A stretch of DNA of 64,000 bases from Telmatobacter sp. DSM 110680 (GTDB taxonomy: Bacteria; Acidobacteriota; Terriglobia; Terriglobales; Acidobacteriaceae), in the NCBI RefSeq assembly GCF_039994875.1, contig NZ_CP121196.1, forward strand, positions 2,728,001 through 2,792,000. Direction: 5' to 3'. A program made the position numbers and the translations under genes. Below the pieces are notes generated by a model. The model had not been told where the DNA came from, did not search any database, and worked only from the letters and a program-made list of their open reading frames with translations. This document shows, one piece after another, positions 9,801 through 17,955 of the stretch. Every line of letters starts with the position of its first letter. Position 1 is the first letter of the stretch.

Positions 9801-10501
9801 CCGCACTTGCTTCATTTACATGGGCCAAGCTGATGACGGATGATGGCAATCCACCGTTGGGTTTCGTTGGAACTCATCTCGGCTCGGCGCAAGATGCGCG
9901 CAATCTGAGTCTCGAGCACTCCATTAGCCCGCAGGATGTGAAATATCAATTTACCGGAGAGGTGTCATATGACTTGCCGGTTGGCAAAGGGCGCGCACTG
10001 GACTTGAGCGACGTGGGGAATGCAGTGCTTGGCGGGTGGACCGGAAACTTGATTGCTTATCTCAGCACCGGTGTTCCAATTGCAACGCCAGGAGTCGGTG
10101 CACCGATTTCGTACTTCAATCAGCGGCCTGATCTTACCTGCAATCCAGCCAGTGGCGCGCCTCACACCGCTGCAACCTGGTTCAACTACAACTGCTTCGC
10201 AATTCCTTCCAGCCCGTTTGTACCCGGCAATGCGCCGGCCTATCTTGATCACGTACGGACCATGGGTGCACGAGATTTTGACATTTCACTCTATAAGCAC
10301 TTTGCATTCGGCAAGGAAAAAGATATCCGATTTGAGGTTTCCTCCTACAACATTGCCAACCGGGCGCAGCTTGGCACGCCCGGCACACCCAGCATCACTG
10401 CCGTTCAATCGGACCCGTCGCAAGCTGCTCAATTCGGACTGATCACGTCAACGGTGAATCAGCCCCGTCAGTTCCAGTTTGGATCGAAGTTCACGTTCTA
10501 A
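6824..10501 (+). CDS. TonB-dependent receptor with carboxypeptidase-regulatory-like domain (Oar-like)
   Basis: 1,225 aa from the ATG at 6824 ('ggggg' upstream; an upstream in-frame TTG at 6806 is less likely). A signal peptide ends near 'GAFAQ' (about residue 30). Residues 35-115 are a carboxypeptidase-regulatory-like beta-sandwich ('GSISGLVTDPSGAIIQGA'), followed by a plug domain (about 120-270) and a beta-barrel that ends in the aromatic 'FGSKFTF' expected for outer-membrane insertion. Such proteins are the main large-substrate importers of Acidobacteria and take the role that SusC plays in Bacteroidetes; no SusD-like partner is present. The substrate is probably the glycan processed by the flanking GH2 enzymes, given the shared operator. 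Confidence 0.93.
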   Translation: MNVQCARTAGTRFLFLICVLIAFTSGAFAQAGRGSISGLVTDPSGAIIQGASVVAQSQATGLKLTTTSNSSGLYSFISLAPGKYQVTASAKGFETLVEKNITVSVDQVSEINLALKIGSASELVNVNGATALVEASNSTVGQLINADTIDRVPLLTRNVYDLIQLSAGVTPANGAPNSSSSFAIQNISSGRPGVDVSSYTINGAIVGSVYFMVDGSPLGIAENNVAAIIPALDIPEDGVEETRVETQNTPASYQSGGAGVISLVTKSGTNNFHGDLFGVFRPDVLAANEYFNKQSQIASGTSNTPPSFHRYQEGGAFGGPILHDKLFIFGDYEATQQQQFDGSNYFVVPTTAERTGDFSADSFTIYDPTQPDNPDGTRQAFANNTISNPNPIALKFLSEFPKCNYPNPTTCDASSDDVSLNYFAPGLDPTSAQRFDVRMDWVKSERQRVFGRFSFDRLFTSTYNAFHNMWDLNYAQNVTNGRNFLLADDLTLSPTTFLQLRYSFTRHYENQGGDPRQNGFDITTLGFPSSLAAEEVYKLLPFVIFNDNGSGIGGTADYNTFQYASENNDANVSVTKVLNKHELSAGFEYMKRFLNVGQPPAASGSYAFDISATDQQTNPASGNYVGGSDFASFLTGMGTPPGTESGNYPNFTKDLFAAEASPYYAAFVEDTFRPNTTLTITAGLRWDIFGGKTERHNRFEYFNPTASATAAGVSYTGAEAYVTSGNRSPFTTNMKDLGPRIGIAWQPVKSLVIRAGGGIYFGPSPHMVGGTGLDSDGFSSSTTWNATCFNADGNTVFNGSSACNGAAPGSPAPSFTGAYSLSDPFPGGVVPLIANPTGLANNLGNSLNTMLHSQRTPTTYNFNFGVEYELPHQVVFSAGYVGSRGLFLPLGTLDLNQLDLATIQKYNYSLCVDTSDPNCTMVANTWAPIQPSTNSNFGAATVPLWVSLQQYPQFGNGSYGAGNGVVVHGYPGGDSDYSSLQTKVQKRLTHHFTALASFTWAKLMTDDGNPPLGFVGTHLGSAQDARNLSLEHSISPQDVKYQFTGEVSYDLPVGKGRALDLSDVGNAVLGGWTGNLIAYLSTGVPIATPGVGAPISYFNQRPDLTCNPASGAPHTAATWFNYNCFAIPSSPFVPGNAPAYLDHVRTMGARDFDISLYKHFAFGKEKDIRFEVSSYNIANRAQLGTPGTPSITAVQSDPSQAAQFGLITSTVNQPRQFQFGSKFTF

Positions 10502-10522
10502 GCTGCCGGTCGACCTTATAAA

Positions 10523-10558
10523 TCAATGGCCAATCGCCGAAGAGCGATTGGCCATTGA
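10523..10558. terminator. Bidirectional hairpin terminator
   Basis: A perfect 15-bp inverted repeat (10523-10537 with 10544-10558, arms reading TCAATGGCCAATCGC and its complement) encloses a 6-base loop. It lies 22 bp after the receptor stop and about 30 bp before the stop of the convergent GH2 gene, so it probably ends both transcripts. No strong T run is visible on either side. Confidence 0.65.
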
Positions 10559-10587
10559 GTGTAGCGACTCATACCCGATCTCTTTAC

Positions 10588-13500
10588 TCAGGCAAGTACG
10601 ATGGCTGGTTTCTCGCCGCGTGTATCAGCCTCGTTGACCTCAGTGGTGATCGTTTGAGATTCTCCGGGCATTAACGCGATGTAATTGTCTGAGTAAACTG
10701 CTGGCAAAATGCGATCACCCGTCTTTTGCCGTACTGCTTTCACGCGCACCATCAGGGCGGGCGAGTCTCCGGTGTTCTCCAGCTTTGTGGAAAGCTGCCA
10801 ACGATCTGCCTTACGCAACGAAGTAGTAGATGTCGTCAATTTTGGAGTTGGCAACTCGCGAATGGCGCGAAAATCATTCTGCTGCAGTCCACGCATATAG
10901 AAATTCGATGAAAGAACTTCAGATCCACGGCCGAGTGCAAGGCGCAAGAAATGAACCTGCGACAGTCCATTTGGATACCTCATATTGAAGCAGGTTGTGG
11001 TTGAATCCTCTGCACTGTCAAGCGGAGCGGTTTTCAGGTCCACTCGCTTTCCATCCATGTTCAGGATTTCAATCGACGCCGTGAGGCCGGTGACTTTTCC
11101 GGCGTTGTAATTTACCACCTCAATGGTTTCCTCGGCGCTGTTCCATTGAATGTGTAGCGGCTCCGAGCCTTTTTTGCATCCGTAATACGCAGCCGTCGGT
11201 TCGAAATAGTAGTCGTAGGTCTGCCACACGAACGACGGCCAGCAGGAGTGGCTCATCCAGAGGAGCACTCCCATGCGGTACTTGCTCTGTGCCTCAAACA
11301 TGGCGCGATAGGTATCGTAGTTTACATATTGGGCCAGCCTGATCCACTCCTCGGCAGTCGTCGCTCCGCCATAGCTGTTTTCAATGATGGTGCGGAATCC
11401 GGCACCATTCATTGCGCCTTGCAGGCAGAAATCGTGCAGGCCCCAGTCGAGTGCTTGTGGCCAGAGCGCTTTCTCGGGCATCATCAAACGCACACTGTCG
11501 AGTGATGGAATATTTGGCGCACCGATTTCGCTGTGCAGTTTCTTGTCTGCAGCATTGAAATAGAATCGCGCCGGATTAGCCCAATATGGCCCGTGTCCAC
11601 TCACCACCTGGTCCGCGGAACTCGGAATGTAATGAAGGTCTGGATGCAGATCCCCAAGGGTCTTTCGAATCCCCTGCTCAAGGGGAGGGGGAGGGAAGCC
11701 TTCATTTCGGCCGCAGTAGAGACCGACCGAAGGATGATTTCTAATGCGCAGTACGAGGTCCTTGACATTCCTCAAAAAGAGTTCGTTGTCGTCAGGCTCG
11801 GGACCGTCCCATGGGTTGGCCAGCCAGAAGTCTTGCCACACCACAACTCCATGGCGGTCGCAGGCCTCGTAGAATGCATCATCGCCAATCTGACCGACCC
11901 AGTTGCGGATCATCGTGAAATTCATTTCGCGGTGATAGCGCACAGCGGCATCGTATTCGCGCGCGCGATAGCGAAGCATCGATTCGCCGAATCCCCAGTT
12001 ACCACCGCGGGCGATAAACCTGCGTCCGTTAATCCAGATGCGCAGATCGCCTCCAACTTCGCTATAAGTCATCTGACGGATTCCTGCTTGAAAGGCTTTC
12101 TTATCGATTGTCTTTCCGCCGGTCTCGACGGAAAGTTGCGCGTCGTAGAGAAAGGGATCGCCATAACCCACGGGCCACCAAAGTTTCGGAGCCTTCAAGT
12201 GAAGCGCTGGCGCAGAAGACGGGTCCAGAACGATCGTTTTCCGTTCCCCCGCGGCAAGGTGGATGGGTTGCTCAATCCGTATTTCGCCCATCTGGAAGTG
12301 CAGAGTGCCATCGAACGCATGAGCCTCGTGATTAACAAGATCGGTCTGAATGGTCAGTTCTGCGGACGACGTATCCGGAAGCGGTAGCTTCGCGGAAACG
12401 AAATTGTTTTCGATTGTGACGGCTTCGGTGATGGTTAACGAAACGTCTCCCCAGATTCCGATGTCTCGCCCGCGCATTGTGGGGATCCAATCCCATCCAA
12501 TGCTTGCGTGGTAGGTAGGATTGTCGGATCCGAGGCCGCCGCCGTTTTTCGCGCAGACTTCAAACGTCTTCTGCTTGCAACTGCCGGGCGTTGCATTTTT
12601 CTCAATACGAACGGCGATCGCGTTCAGGCGGCCCGGTAGAATCTTTTGCGATACGTCAAACTGGCCGCGCATGAAGCCGCCTTCAATCCTGCCCAGCTTT
12701 TCGCCATTCAGAAATACGTCGGCCTTCCAGTTAATTCCGTCGAAGTTGAGCCAAGCGAATTGCTGCGGCAATTTTGATGGTGCGGTGAACTCGGTGCGAT
12801 ACCAGAAGTCGGAGTAGAAGTAGGAGTCCGATATATGCAGTTGATTCTGTCCGAAATTGGGATCAGGAATCGCGCCGGCATTCGCATAAGAGGTCAACAC
12901 TGTGCCGGGCACCGTCGCGACCAGCCAGTCTTTGTCCTGGAAGGCGGGCTTCGATAGTGCTTCTCCAGCGTCGTTCACGAGGTTTGCGCGTTGGATGCGC
13001 CACGAACCGCCAGCGAGTATCTGTTTGCCGTCCCCACGGGGCTGTGGAGCAGATTTGGGCTTAGCAGAGAAACCGCCGCGGCCGAAGACTTCGAGTTCAC
13101 TCACAATGTATCCAGTGGGTGAACTTGCCTGGGTCATGAGCACGCGAACATAGCGCCCTGAAGCGGGCTGTGGAAGCTTCAGATCATCGATCGCTCCCGA
13201 CAAGCCGGCGAGCGATTGGAGATCGCGCCAACTTTCCGCGTCGTCTGAAATCTGCACCGAACCTTGAAGAGCACGGGCAATCCAATAGAGTTTGACGCGG
13301 TCGATCTGGCACTTTGAGCCGAGGTCCACGTACACCCATTCCTGGCCTGTCCCGGCGCTCATCCATGCGCTGGTGAAGCTGTAAGGGCCGCCAACCTCGA
13401 CCCGCTGATCGCCTTTATAAAAAGCTACCTGTCCGAGCTTCCACGTGGCTCCAGAGGCTTGAGCATTTTCGTTGGCGGATCCCATTGCGCATTCAATTCG

Positions 13501-14214
13501 ATAAAAGCGGCTCCGGCTGACGGAGTTCAGCGTAATAAATGGAGTGAAGAAGTGGTTGGGAGGACAGAAGTCCGGCGGATATCCCGCGGTCGAGGCCGGC
13601 TCCGGCGCAGAGGCGCTGCCCACCGTCTGCCATACGCGTCCGTCCTCGGAAGTCGATATCGTGAATGTCAGCGAAGCTGCCGATGCCTGGTAAGGGGAGA
13701 CGACAAAGAGCTGGATGCGGTCAATCTCCGGAGCTGAATCGCCGCCTCCAAGTTGAATGTCGACGTGCGCGCGCATGCCATGAAACTCCATCGCATTCAT
13801 GGGTGCATGGTCGACAATCGTTTCGCGATTCTCTTTAGATATCGGACCTTGAGATGGCTCCGAAACAACGATCCATTTCGGCAAGCCTTCCGACTTCATT
13901 CCGTCGGTTATGAGCTGGGCGGTGAGATTGTAGTCGTAACTGCTGGAGTGATAAGCCGGTCGCAAAAGCGCTAGATTGCGATAGGTTGTGGCGTCAGGTA
14001 CAAGCGTCGGGCCGAAATCCGCACTCGGCTCTCCGGGATAGACGCCGATGCCACGCGTGTACTCGATGGCATGCGCTCCGCCACTCGCTGTCGTCTGCGA
14101 AGTTCCAGTTGCGGTCGCGGGGCTTAGTTCAGCAAAAGCGGAAAACGGATCTACCGCCACAGTCGCACCCGCAATTGCGGTAGTCTTCAGGAAGTTTCTT
14201 CTCGATGTCGTCAC
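10588..14214 (-). CDS. GH2 glycosidase with N-terminal discoidin domains (Tat-exported)
   Basis: 1,208 aa from a GTG at 14214 preceded by 'ggagagaac'. The start 'SRRNFLKTTAI' is a twin-arginine export signal. Two F5/8-type-C (discoidin) carbohydrate-binding folds occupy about residues 75-265 and 265-380 ('VYVDLGSKCQIDRVKLYW', 'GRYVRVLM'). The GH2 part follows: sugar-binding domain (about 400-590), Ig-like domain ('APKLWWPVGYG', about 675) and TIM barrel (from about 725). Acid/base Glu838 sits in 'GRNEG' and the nucleophile is Glu896 in 'HSEIGAP', so the standard GH2 pair is intact. Beta-mannosidase-type activity is the most likely call among GH2 members, by barrel-loop resemblance only. It is convergent to the receptor and divergent from the M14 gene. 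Confidence 0.87.
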   Translation of the reverse strand: MTTSRRNFLKTTAIAGATVAVDPFSAFAELSPATATGTSQTTASGGAHAIEYTRGIGVYPGEPSADFGPTLVPDATTYRNLALLRPAYHSSSYDYNLTAQLITDGMKSEGLPKWIVVSEPSQGPISKENRETIVDHAPMNAMEFHGMRAHVDIQLGGGDSAPEIDRIQLFVVSPYQASAASLTFTISTSEDGRVWQTVGSASAPEPASTAGYPPDFCPPNHFFTPFITLNSVSRSRFYRIECAMGSANENAQASGATWKLGQVAFYKGDQRVEVGGPYSFTSAWMSAGTGQEWVYVDLGSKCQIDRVKLYWIARALQGSVQISDDAESWRDLQSLAGLSGAIDDLKLPQPASGRYVRVLMTQASSPTGYIVSELEVFGRGGFSAKPKSAPQPRGDGKQILAGGSWRIQRANLVNDAGEALSKPAFQDKDWLVATVPGTVLTSYANAGAIPDPNFGQNQLHISDSYFYSDFWYRTEFTAPSKLPQQFAWLNFDGINWKADVFLNGEKLGRIEGGFMRGQFDVSQKILPGRLNAIAVRIEKNATPGSCKQKTFEVCAKNGGGLGSDNPTYHASIGWDWIPTMRGRDIGIWGDVSLTITEAVTIENNFVSAKLPLPDTSSAELTIQTDLVNHEAHAFDGTLHFQMGEIRIEQPIHLAAGERKTIVLDPSSAPALHLKAPKLWWPVGYGDPFLYDAQLSVETGGKTIDKKAFQAGIRQMTYSEVGGDLRIWINGRRFIARGGNWGFGESMLRYRAREYDAAVRYHREMNFTMIRNWVGQIGDDAFYEACDRHGVVVWQDFWLANPWDGPEPDDNELFLRNVKDLVLRIRNHPSVGLYCGRNEGFPPPPLEQGIRKTLGDLHPDLHYIPSSADQVVSGHGPYWANPARFYFNAADKKLHSEIGAPNIPSLDSVRLMMPEKALWPQALDWGLHDFCLQGAMNGAGFRTIIENSYGGATTAEEWIRLAQYVNYDTYRAMFEAQSKYRMGVLLWMSHSCWPSFVWQTYDYYFEPTAAYYGCKKGSEPLHIQWNSAEETIEVVNYNAGKVTGLTASIEILNMDGKRVDLKTAPLDSAEDSTTTCFNMRYPNGLSQVHFLRLALGRGSEVLSSNFYMRGLQQNDFRAIRELPTPKLTTSTTSLRKADRWQLSTKLENTGDSPALMVRVKAVRQKTGDRILPAVYSDNYIALMPGESQTITTEVNEADTRGEKPAIVLA

Positions 14215-14229
14215 GTTCTCTCCGTAAAC

Positions 14230-14244
14230 ACCTGTATGACAGGT
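14230..14244. promoter_or_regulatory. Inverted repeat upstream of the discoidin-GH2 gene
   Basis: ACCTGT-ATG-ACAGGT, two 6-bp arms around 3 bases, lies 15-30 bp upstream of the GTG start of the GH2 gene at 14214. The symmetry and position suit an operator of a regulator different from the LacI protein, since it does not resemble the 6783 site. The remaining 270 bp of this divergent spacer to 14513 show no further clear element. Confidence 0.3.
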
Positions 14245-14513
14245 TTGGCTTTTTGAGAGCCTGTTCTGTGCTATGTCGGACTCGGACGCAATTCTAATCG
14301 AATGGCATCGTTTTCATTGCAGCAAGCGTAATAGTGCGTGCTGAGTTCGAATGTGAATCGGCAAACACAGAATTACTTCCAATCTCCGGCTTCGAGTAGA
14401 TATGATTCGTGCATTCGATTTGCAAATAGTGGTGAGGCCAAGTCGAGCGCTTTCCGATATCCCCAAACAATTTTGGTTTTGCAGAACATTCACGAAGGCA
14501 GGAGAATCCCAGG

Positions 14514-17500
14514 ATGAATCGGCCCAGTTTCGATATGAGTCTTCCGGTAATCGCGCGGCGTTCGTTTTCGCAGCTTCGGTGTGTCGCGAGCGCAGCGTTA
14601 GTGCTCAGTCTTGTCGCAGTTCCGGCAAGCTCGCAAAGCAGCTCTGCGAACGATGAAGGTTACACGAAGAAAATTAAGGAATACACAACTCAGCCGTTTT
14701 TCCTGACCGACCTTGTTGATCATCTTCCAGCCTCGGCGACTGTTCCAACGCCGGAAAAGGTCCTAGGCCACATCGTCGGCGCTCCCGACGTTTTGACATA
14801 CTCAAAGGATATTTATCGCTACTACGACGAATTAGCCAAGGCTTCGCCACGCGTCAAGGTTTTCAGAGTCGGACAAACGGAAGAGGGTCGAGATTTCGTG
14901 TTGGTTGCGGTAAGCGATGAAGCAAACATCGCACAGCTTGACCATCTTAAGGAGATCACCGCTAAGCTCGCTGACCCACGCAAGTTATCGGAAGCCGAGG
15001 CGCAGCAGCTCATTGCTTCCGGCAAGCCTTTCTACTGGGCCTCCGGCTCCATTCACTCACCGGAATCCGGCTCGCCTGAGATGCTGATGGAACTGGCATA
15101 TCGTTTGGCGGTTGAAGACACGCCGATGATTCAGAGCATCCGCAAGAACACGGTATTTTTGATTACGCCGATCGTGGAAGTGGACGGCCACGATCGCATG
15201 GTGGATTGGACCAATTACCGCAAGGCTTATCCCACCAGGCCGCAACCCGACCTCGTCTATTGGGGACACTACGTCCAGCACGACAATAATCGCGACGCGA
15301 TTGGCATGGGTCTCAAGCTATCGCAAATGATGATGAAGGAGTTTCTCGAGTGGCATCCGCAGGTGCTGCACGATCTCCACGAATCTGAGCCGTACTTATA
15401 TATCTCGACCGGCACCGGTCCCTACAATGCGTGGCTGGATCCCATTGTGGTGAGCGAGTGGCAGAAGATGGCGTACAACGAGGTGGAACAACTGACGGAG
15501 AAGGGTGTGGTCGGGGTATGGACCCACGGCTTTTACGATGGGTGGGCGCCGAACTACATGTTCTATGTGGCGAACGGCCACAACTCCATTGGGCGGTTTT
15601 ACGAGACCTTCGGCAACCTGTACCCCGAGTCCACCGAACGCACGTTGCGTCCGTCGGAGACATCGCGCACCTGGTACCGCCCTAACCCGCCGCTTCCCAA
15701 GGTGAAGTGGTCGCTGCGCAACAACACCAATCTGGAGGAGAGCGGCGTGCTGCTGGCACTTGATTATCTCGCCCAGCATCCGCAGGAGTTTCTCAGCAAT
15801 TTTTATCTCAAGAGCAAACGCTCGGTAGCCAAGGCAACCACGGAAGGCCCGGCGGCATGGGCGATTCTAAACGATGGCCGTCGGCCAGCACTCGCCGCCC
15901 AGCTTGCAGGGCTGATGCAAAGCCAAGGCGCCGAGGTGCAAAGGCTCGATCAGGATTTTGAAGCGAAGCCTGCAACTGCGCCCGAGAAAGCCGCTGATGG
16001 AGACGCAAAGAAGGCAGAAGGCGAGGCAAAGAAAGAGGACAAGCCCGGGTCCGATAAACCTGAAAGTAACAACGCTGCTAAAGACGCAGACGCCAAAAAA
16101 CTTGAGAGCAAAATTATCAAGGTCCCAAAGGGCAGCTACATCATCCGCATGGATCAGCCCTACAGCCGTATGGTGGACATGCTCCTCGATACGCAGTACT
16201 ACTCGACAGCTGATCCACGCCCTTACGATGACACGGGCTGGACACTCGGACCGCTGCGCAACGTCAGTACTCTGCGCATCACCGATACCGCGATCTTGAA
16301 AGCACCCATCACGATGGTGGACGGGCCGGCGCGCAATCTCAATGGAGGTGTTGCGGCACCAGTTGTTGCCAAGGGAAAATCTCCGGGGGTCAAGTGCTAC
16401 ATCATCCAAGCCAACGCCGAACCAAACCTGGCGGCGCTGCGCTATCGCTTGAAAGATGCAAAGATCTTCGCGGCGGAGGAATCGTTTGATGCGGCCGACA
16501 AGAAGTTCGCCGCTGGATCGTTCCTTCTCCCGGTGGATGGCAACTCGCCTGGTCTGGAGTCGGACCTGCGACAGGCCGCGAGTGAGTTAGGCATTCAGGT
16601 CGTTAGCGTAGCGCAGGAACCTGCAGTAGCTCGTCACGCGCTGACAGCGCCACGGATTGCCCTGCTTCATACCTGGACCAGTACACAGAATGAAGGATGG
16701 TTTCGACTGGCTCTTGAAGCGACGGGAGTTCCTTATACGTACATCTCCGATACCGCGGTGCGCACCACGCCTAACTTGCGCGACAAATTCGACGTCATCC
16801 TCTTTCCACCCACATTTTCTGATTTGCGCGAACTTCTTGCAGGCATCCCAAAGCGCATCTTGCCCGATGGCACCGATGCCGGTCCTATCCCATGGCAAAA
16901 ATCCGATGTCACGCCAAACTGGGGAGGCATCGACGAATCTCCCGACATACGCGGCGGACTTGGCTTTGAAGGTTTAACCCACTTGAAGCAATTCGTAGAA
17001 GACGGCGGGCTATTTATCGCTGTCGGTTCGAGTACGCATCTTGCCGTCGATCTGGGCTTAACTGATTCCGTCACGATTGCGGAAACGCACCAACTGCAGG
17101 CGCGCGGCTCCATCGTCCGCGCTAAGGTGGAGGATGCCAAAAGCCCGATTGCTTATGGATACGACGAGTCAGTAGGCGTGTATTTCAACCAGGCGCCAGT
17201 TTTCAAAGTCTCGCTGACGGGGGAAGGGCGTGCAGCGTCAGAAGCCTCGCGTCCCAGCGGACGCGGTTCCACCACTGATCCTGACATTCCGCAGGGTCGC
17301 AATTGGACGACACCGGAGGCTCAACCGGAGCGGAGCCGCGCGGCACAGGAACTATATGTGGACCCTCAAAACCGTGTCTTCTTCAGCAGCGAACTTCCTC
17401 CGCCCTCGCTTTATCCGCGTGTCATCCTGCGCTTCGCTGACGAAAAAGAATTGTGGATCAGCGGCATGCTCGCGGGAGGTTCGGAGTTGGCGGGTGCGCC

Positions 17501-17687
17501 GGCAATTGTCGATGTGCCGTCAGGCCGCGGCCACATTGTGCTCTTCGCCAATAATCCGATGTGGCGTCAGGAGACACAAGGCAGTTTCATGCTTGTACTC
17601 AATGCTGCGCTCAATTTCGACCATCTGGATGTGGGGCGAAAAGCACCCGCCGGCGCCACTGCTAAACCCGCGAAGACTGCGTTTTGA
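14514..17687 (+). CDS. Secreted M14-type zinc carboxypeptidase-like protein, 1,057 aa
   Basis: The ATG at 14514 follows 'ggcaggag' by 9 bp. A signal peptide spans about residues 18-42. The catalytic domain (about 95-400) has the M14 zinc motif HxxE as 'IHSPE' (His181, Glu184) and a candidate third ligand, His289 in 'DLHESEP'. Residues 484-535 are a low-complexity Lys/Ala/Glu/Asp linker. The C-terminal half (about 536-1050) has alpha/beta segments resembling a glutamine-amidotransferase-like fold ('LHTWTSTQNEGWFRLAL', 'DVILFPPT'). Such very long M14 relatives are common in Acidobacteria and Gemmatimonadetes and are thought to degrade peptides outside the cytoplasm; the substrate is unknown. 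Confidence 0.88.
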   Translation: MNRPSFDMSLPVIARRSFSQLRCVASAALVLSLVAVPASSQSSSANDEGYTKKIKEYTTQPFFLTDLVDHLPASATVPTPEKVLGHIVGAPDVLTYSKDIYRYYDELAKASPRVKVFRVGQTEEGRDFVLVAVSDEANIAQLDHLKEITAKLADPRKLSEAEAQQLIASGKPFYWASGSIHSPESGSPEMLMELAYRLAVEDTPMIQSIRKNTVFLITPIVEVDGHDRMVDWTNYRKAYPTRPQPDLVYWGHYVQHDNNRDAIGMGLKLSQMMMKEFLEWHPQVLHDLHESEPYLYISTGTGPYNAWLDPIVVSEWQKMAYNEVEQLTEKGVVGVWTHGFYDGWAPNYMFYVANGHNSIGRFYETFGNLYPESTERTLRPSETSRTWYRPNPPLPKVKWSLRNNTNLEESGVLLALDYLAQHPQEFLSNFYLKSKRSVAKATTEGPAAWAILNDGRRPALAAQLAGLMQSQGAEVQRLDQDFEAKPATAPEKAADGDAKKAEGEAKKEDKPGSDKPESNNAAKDADAKKLESKIIKVPKGSYIIRMDQPYSRMVDMLLDTQYYSTADPRPYDDTGWTLGPLRNVSTLRITDTAILKAPITMVDGPARNLNGGVAAPVVAKGKSPGVKCYIIQANAEPNLAALRYRLKDAKIFAAEESFDAADKKFAAGSFLLPVDGNSPGLESDLRQAASELGIQVVSVAQEPAVARHALTAPRIALLHTWTSTQNEGWFRLALEATGVPYTYISDTAVRTTPNLRDKFDVILFPPTFSDLRELLAGIPKRILPDGTDAGPIPWQKSDVTPNWGGIDESPDIRGGLGFEGLTHLKQFVEDGGLFIAVGSSTHLAVDLGLTDSVTIAETHQLQARGSIVRAKVEDAKSPIAYGYDESVGVYFNQAPVFKVSLTGEGRAASEASRPSGRGSTTDPDIPQGRNWTTPEAQPERSRAAQELYVDPQNRVFFSSELPPPSLYPRVILRFADEKELWISGMLAGGSELAGAPAIVDVPSGRGHIVLFANNPMWRQETQGSFMLVLNAALNFDHLDVGRKAPAGATAKPAKTAF

Positions 17688-17754
17688 TAGCTATGTCGAC
17701 TCTGTCCCGGAGGCTCTTGCACAGAATTCTGCCCGATGAAGCTTAAAAACGAAT

Positions 17755-17792
17755 TGTCAGATGGCGGTCATTCTCCGCCTTGACATTCTCTT
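17755..17792 (+). terminator. Possible terminator after the M14 gene
   Basis: TGTCA-GAT-GGCGG pairs with CCGCC-T-TGACA around a 7-base loop, followed by TTCTCTTT. The stem has an internal loop (3/1). It lies about 70 bp after the M14 stop codon. Confidence 0.4.
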
Positions 17793-17955
17793 TGCGAGCG
17801 CGCGTCTGAAGGACCGACATACGGGACGCAATCGCTCAATTTGTCTCAAAACCTGAAGCAATCAACGGTTTGCGGGCATCTCTTCGTTCCTTTGAAGCAA
17901 CTAGTGAGATAGCTGCCTTTTTCTGCTACCGCTCCGAGGGTGGTCAGTTTTATTT

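Noticed and set aside
11533..12387. A 284-codon plus-strand frame inside the discoidin-GH2 gene
   Set aside because: It is the antisense shadow of the GH2 coding sequence, with no family match by eye.
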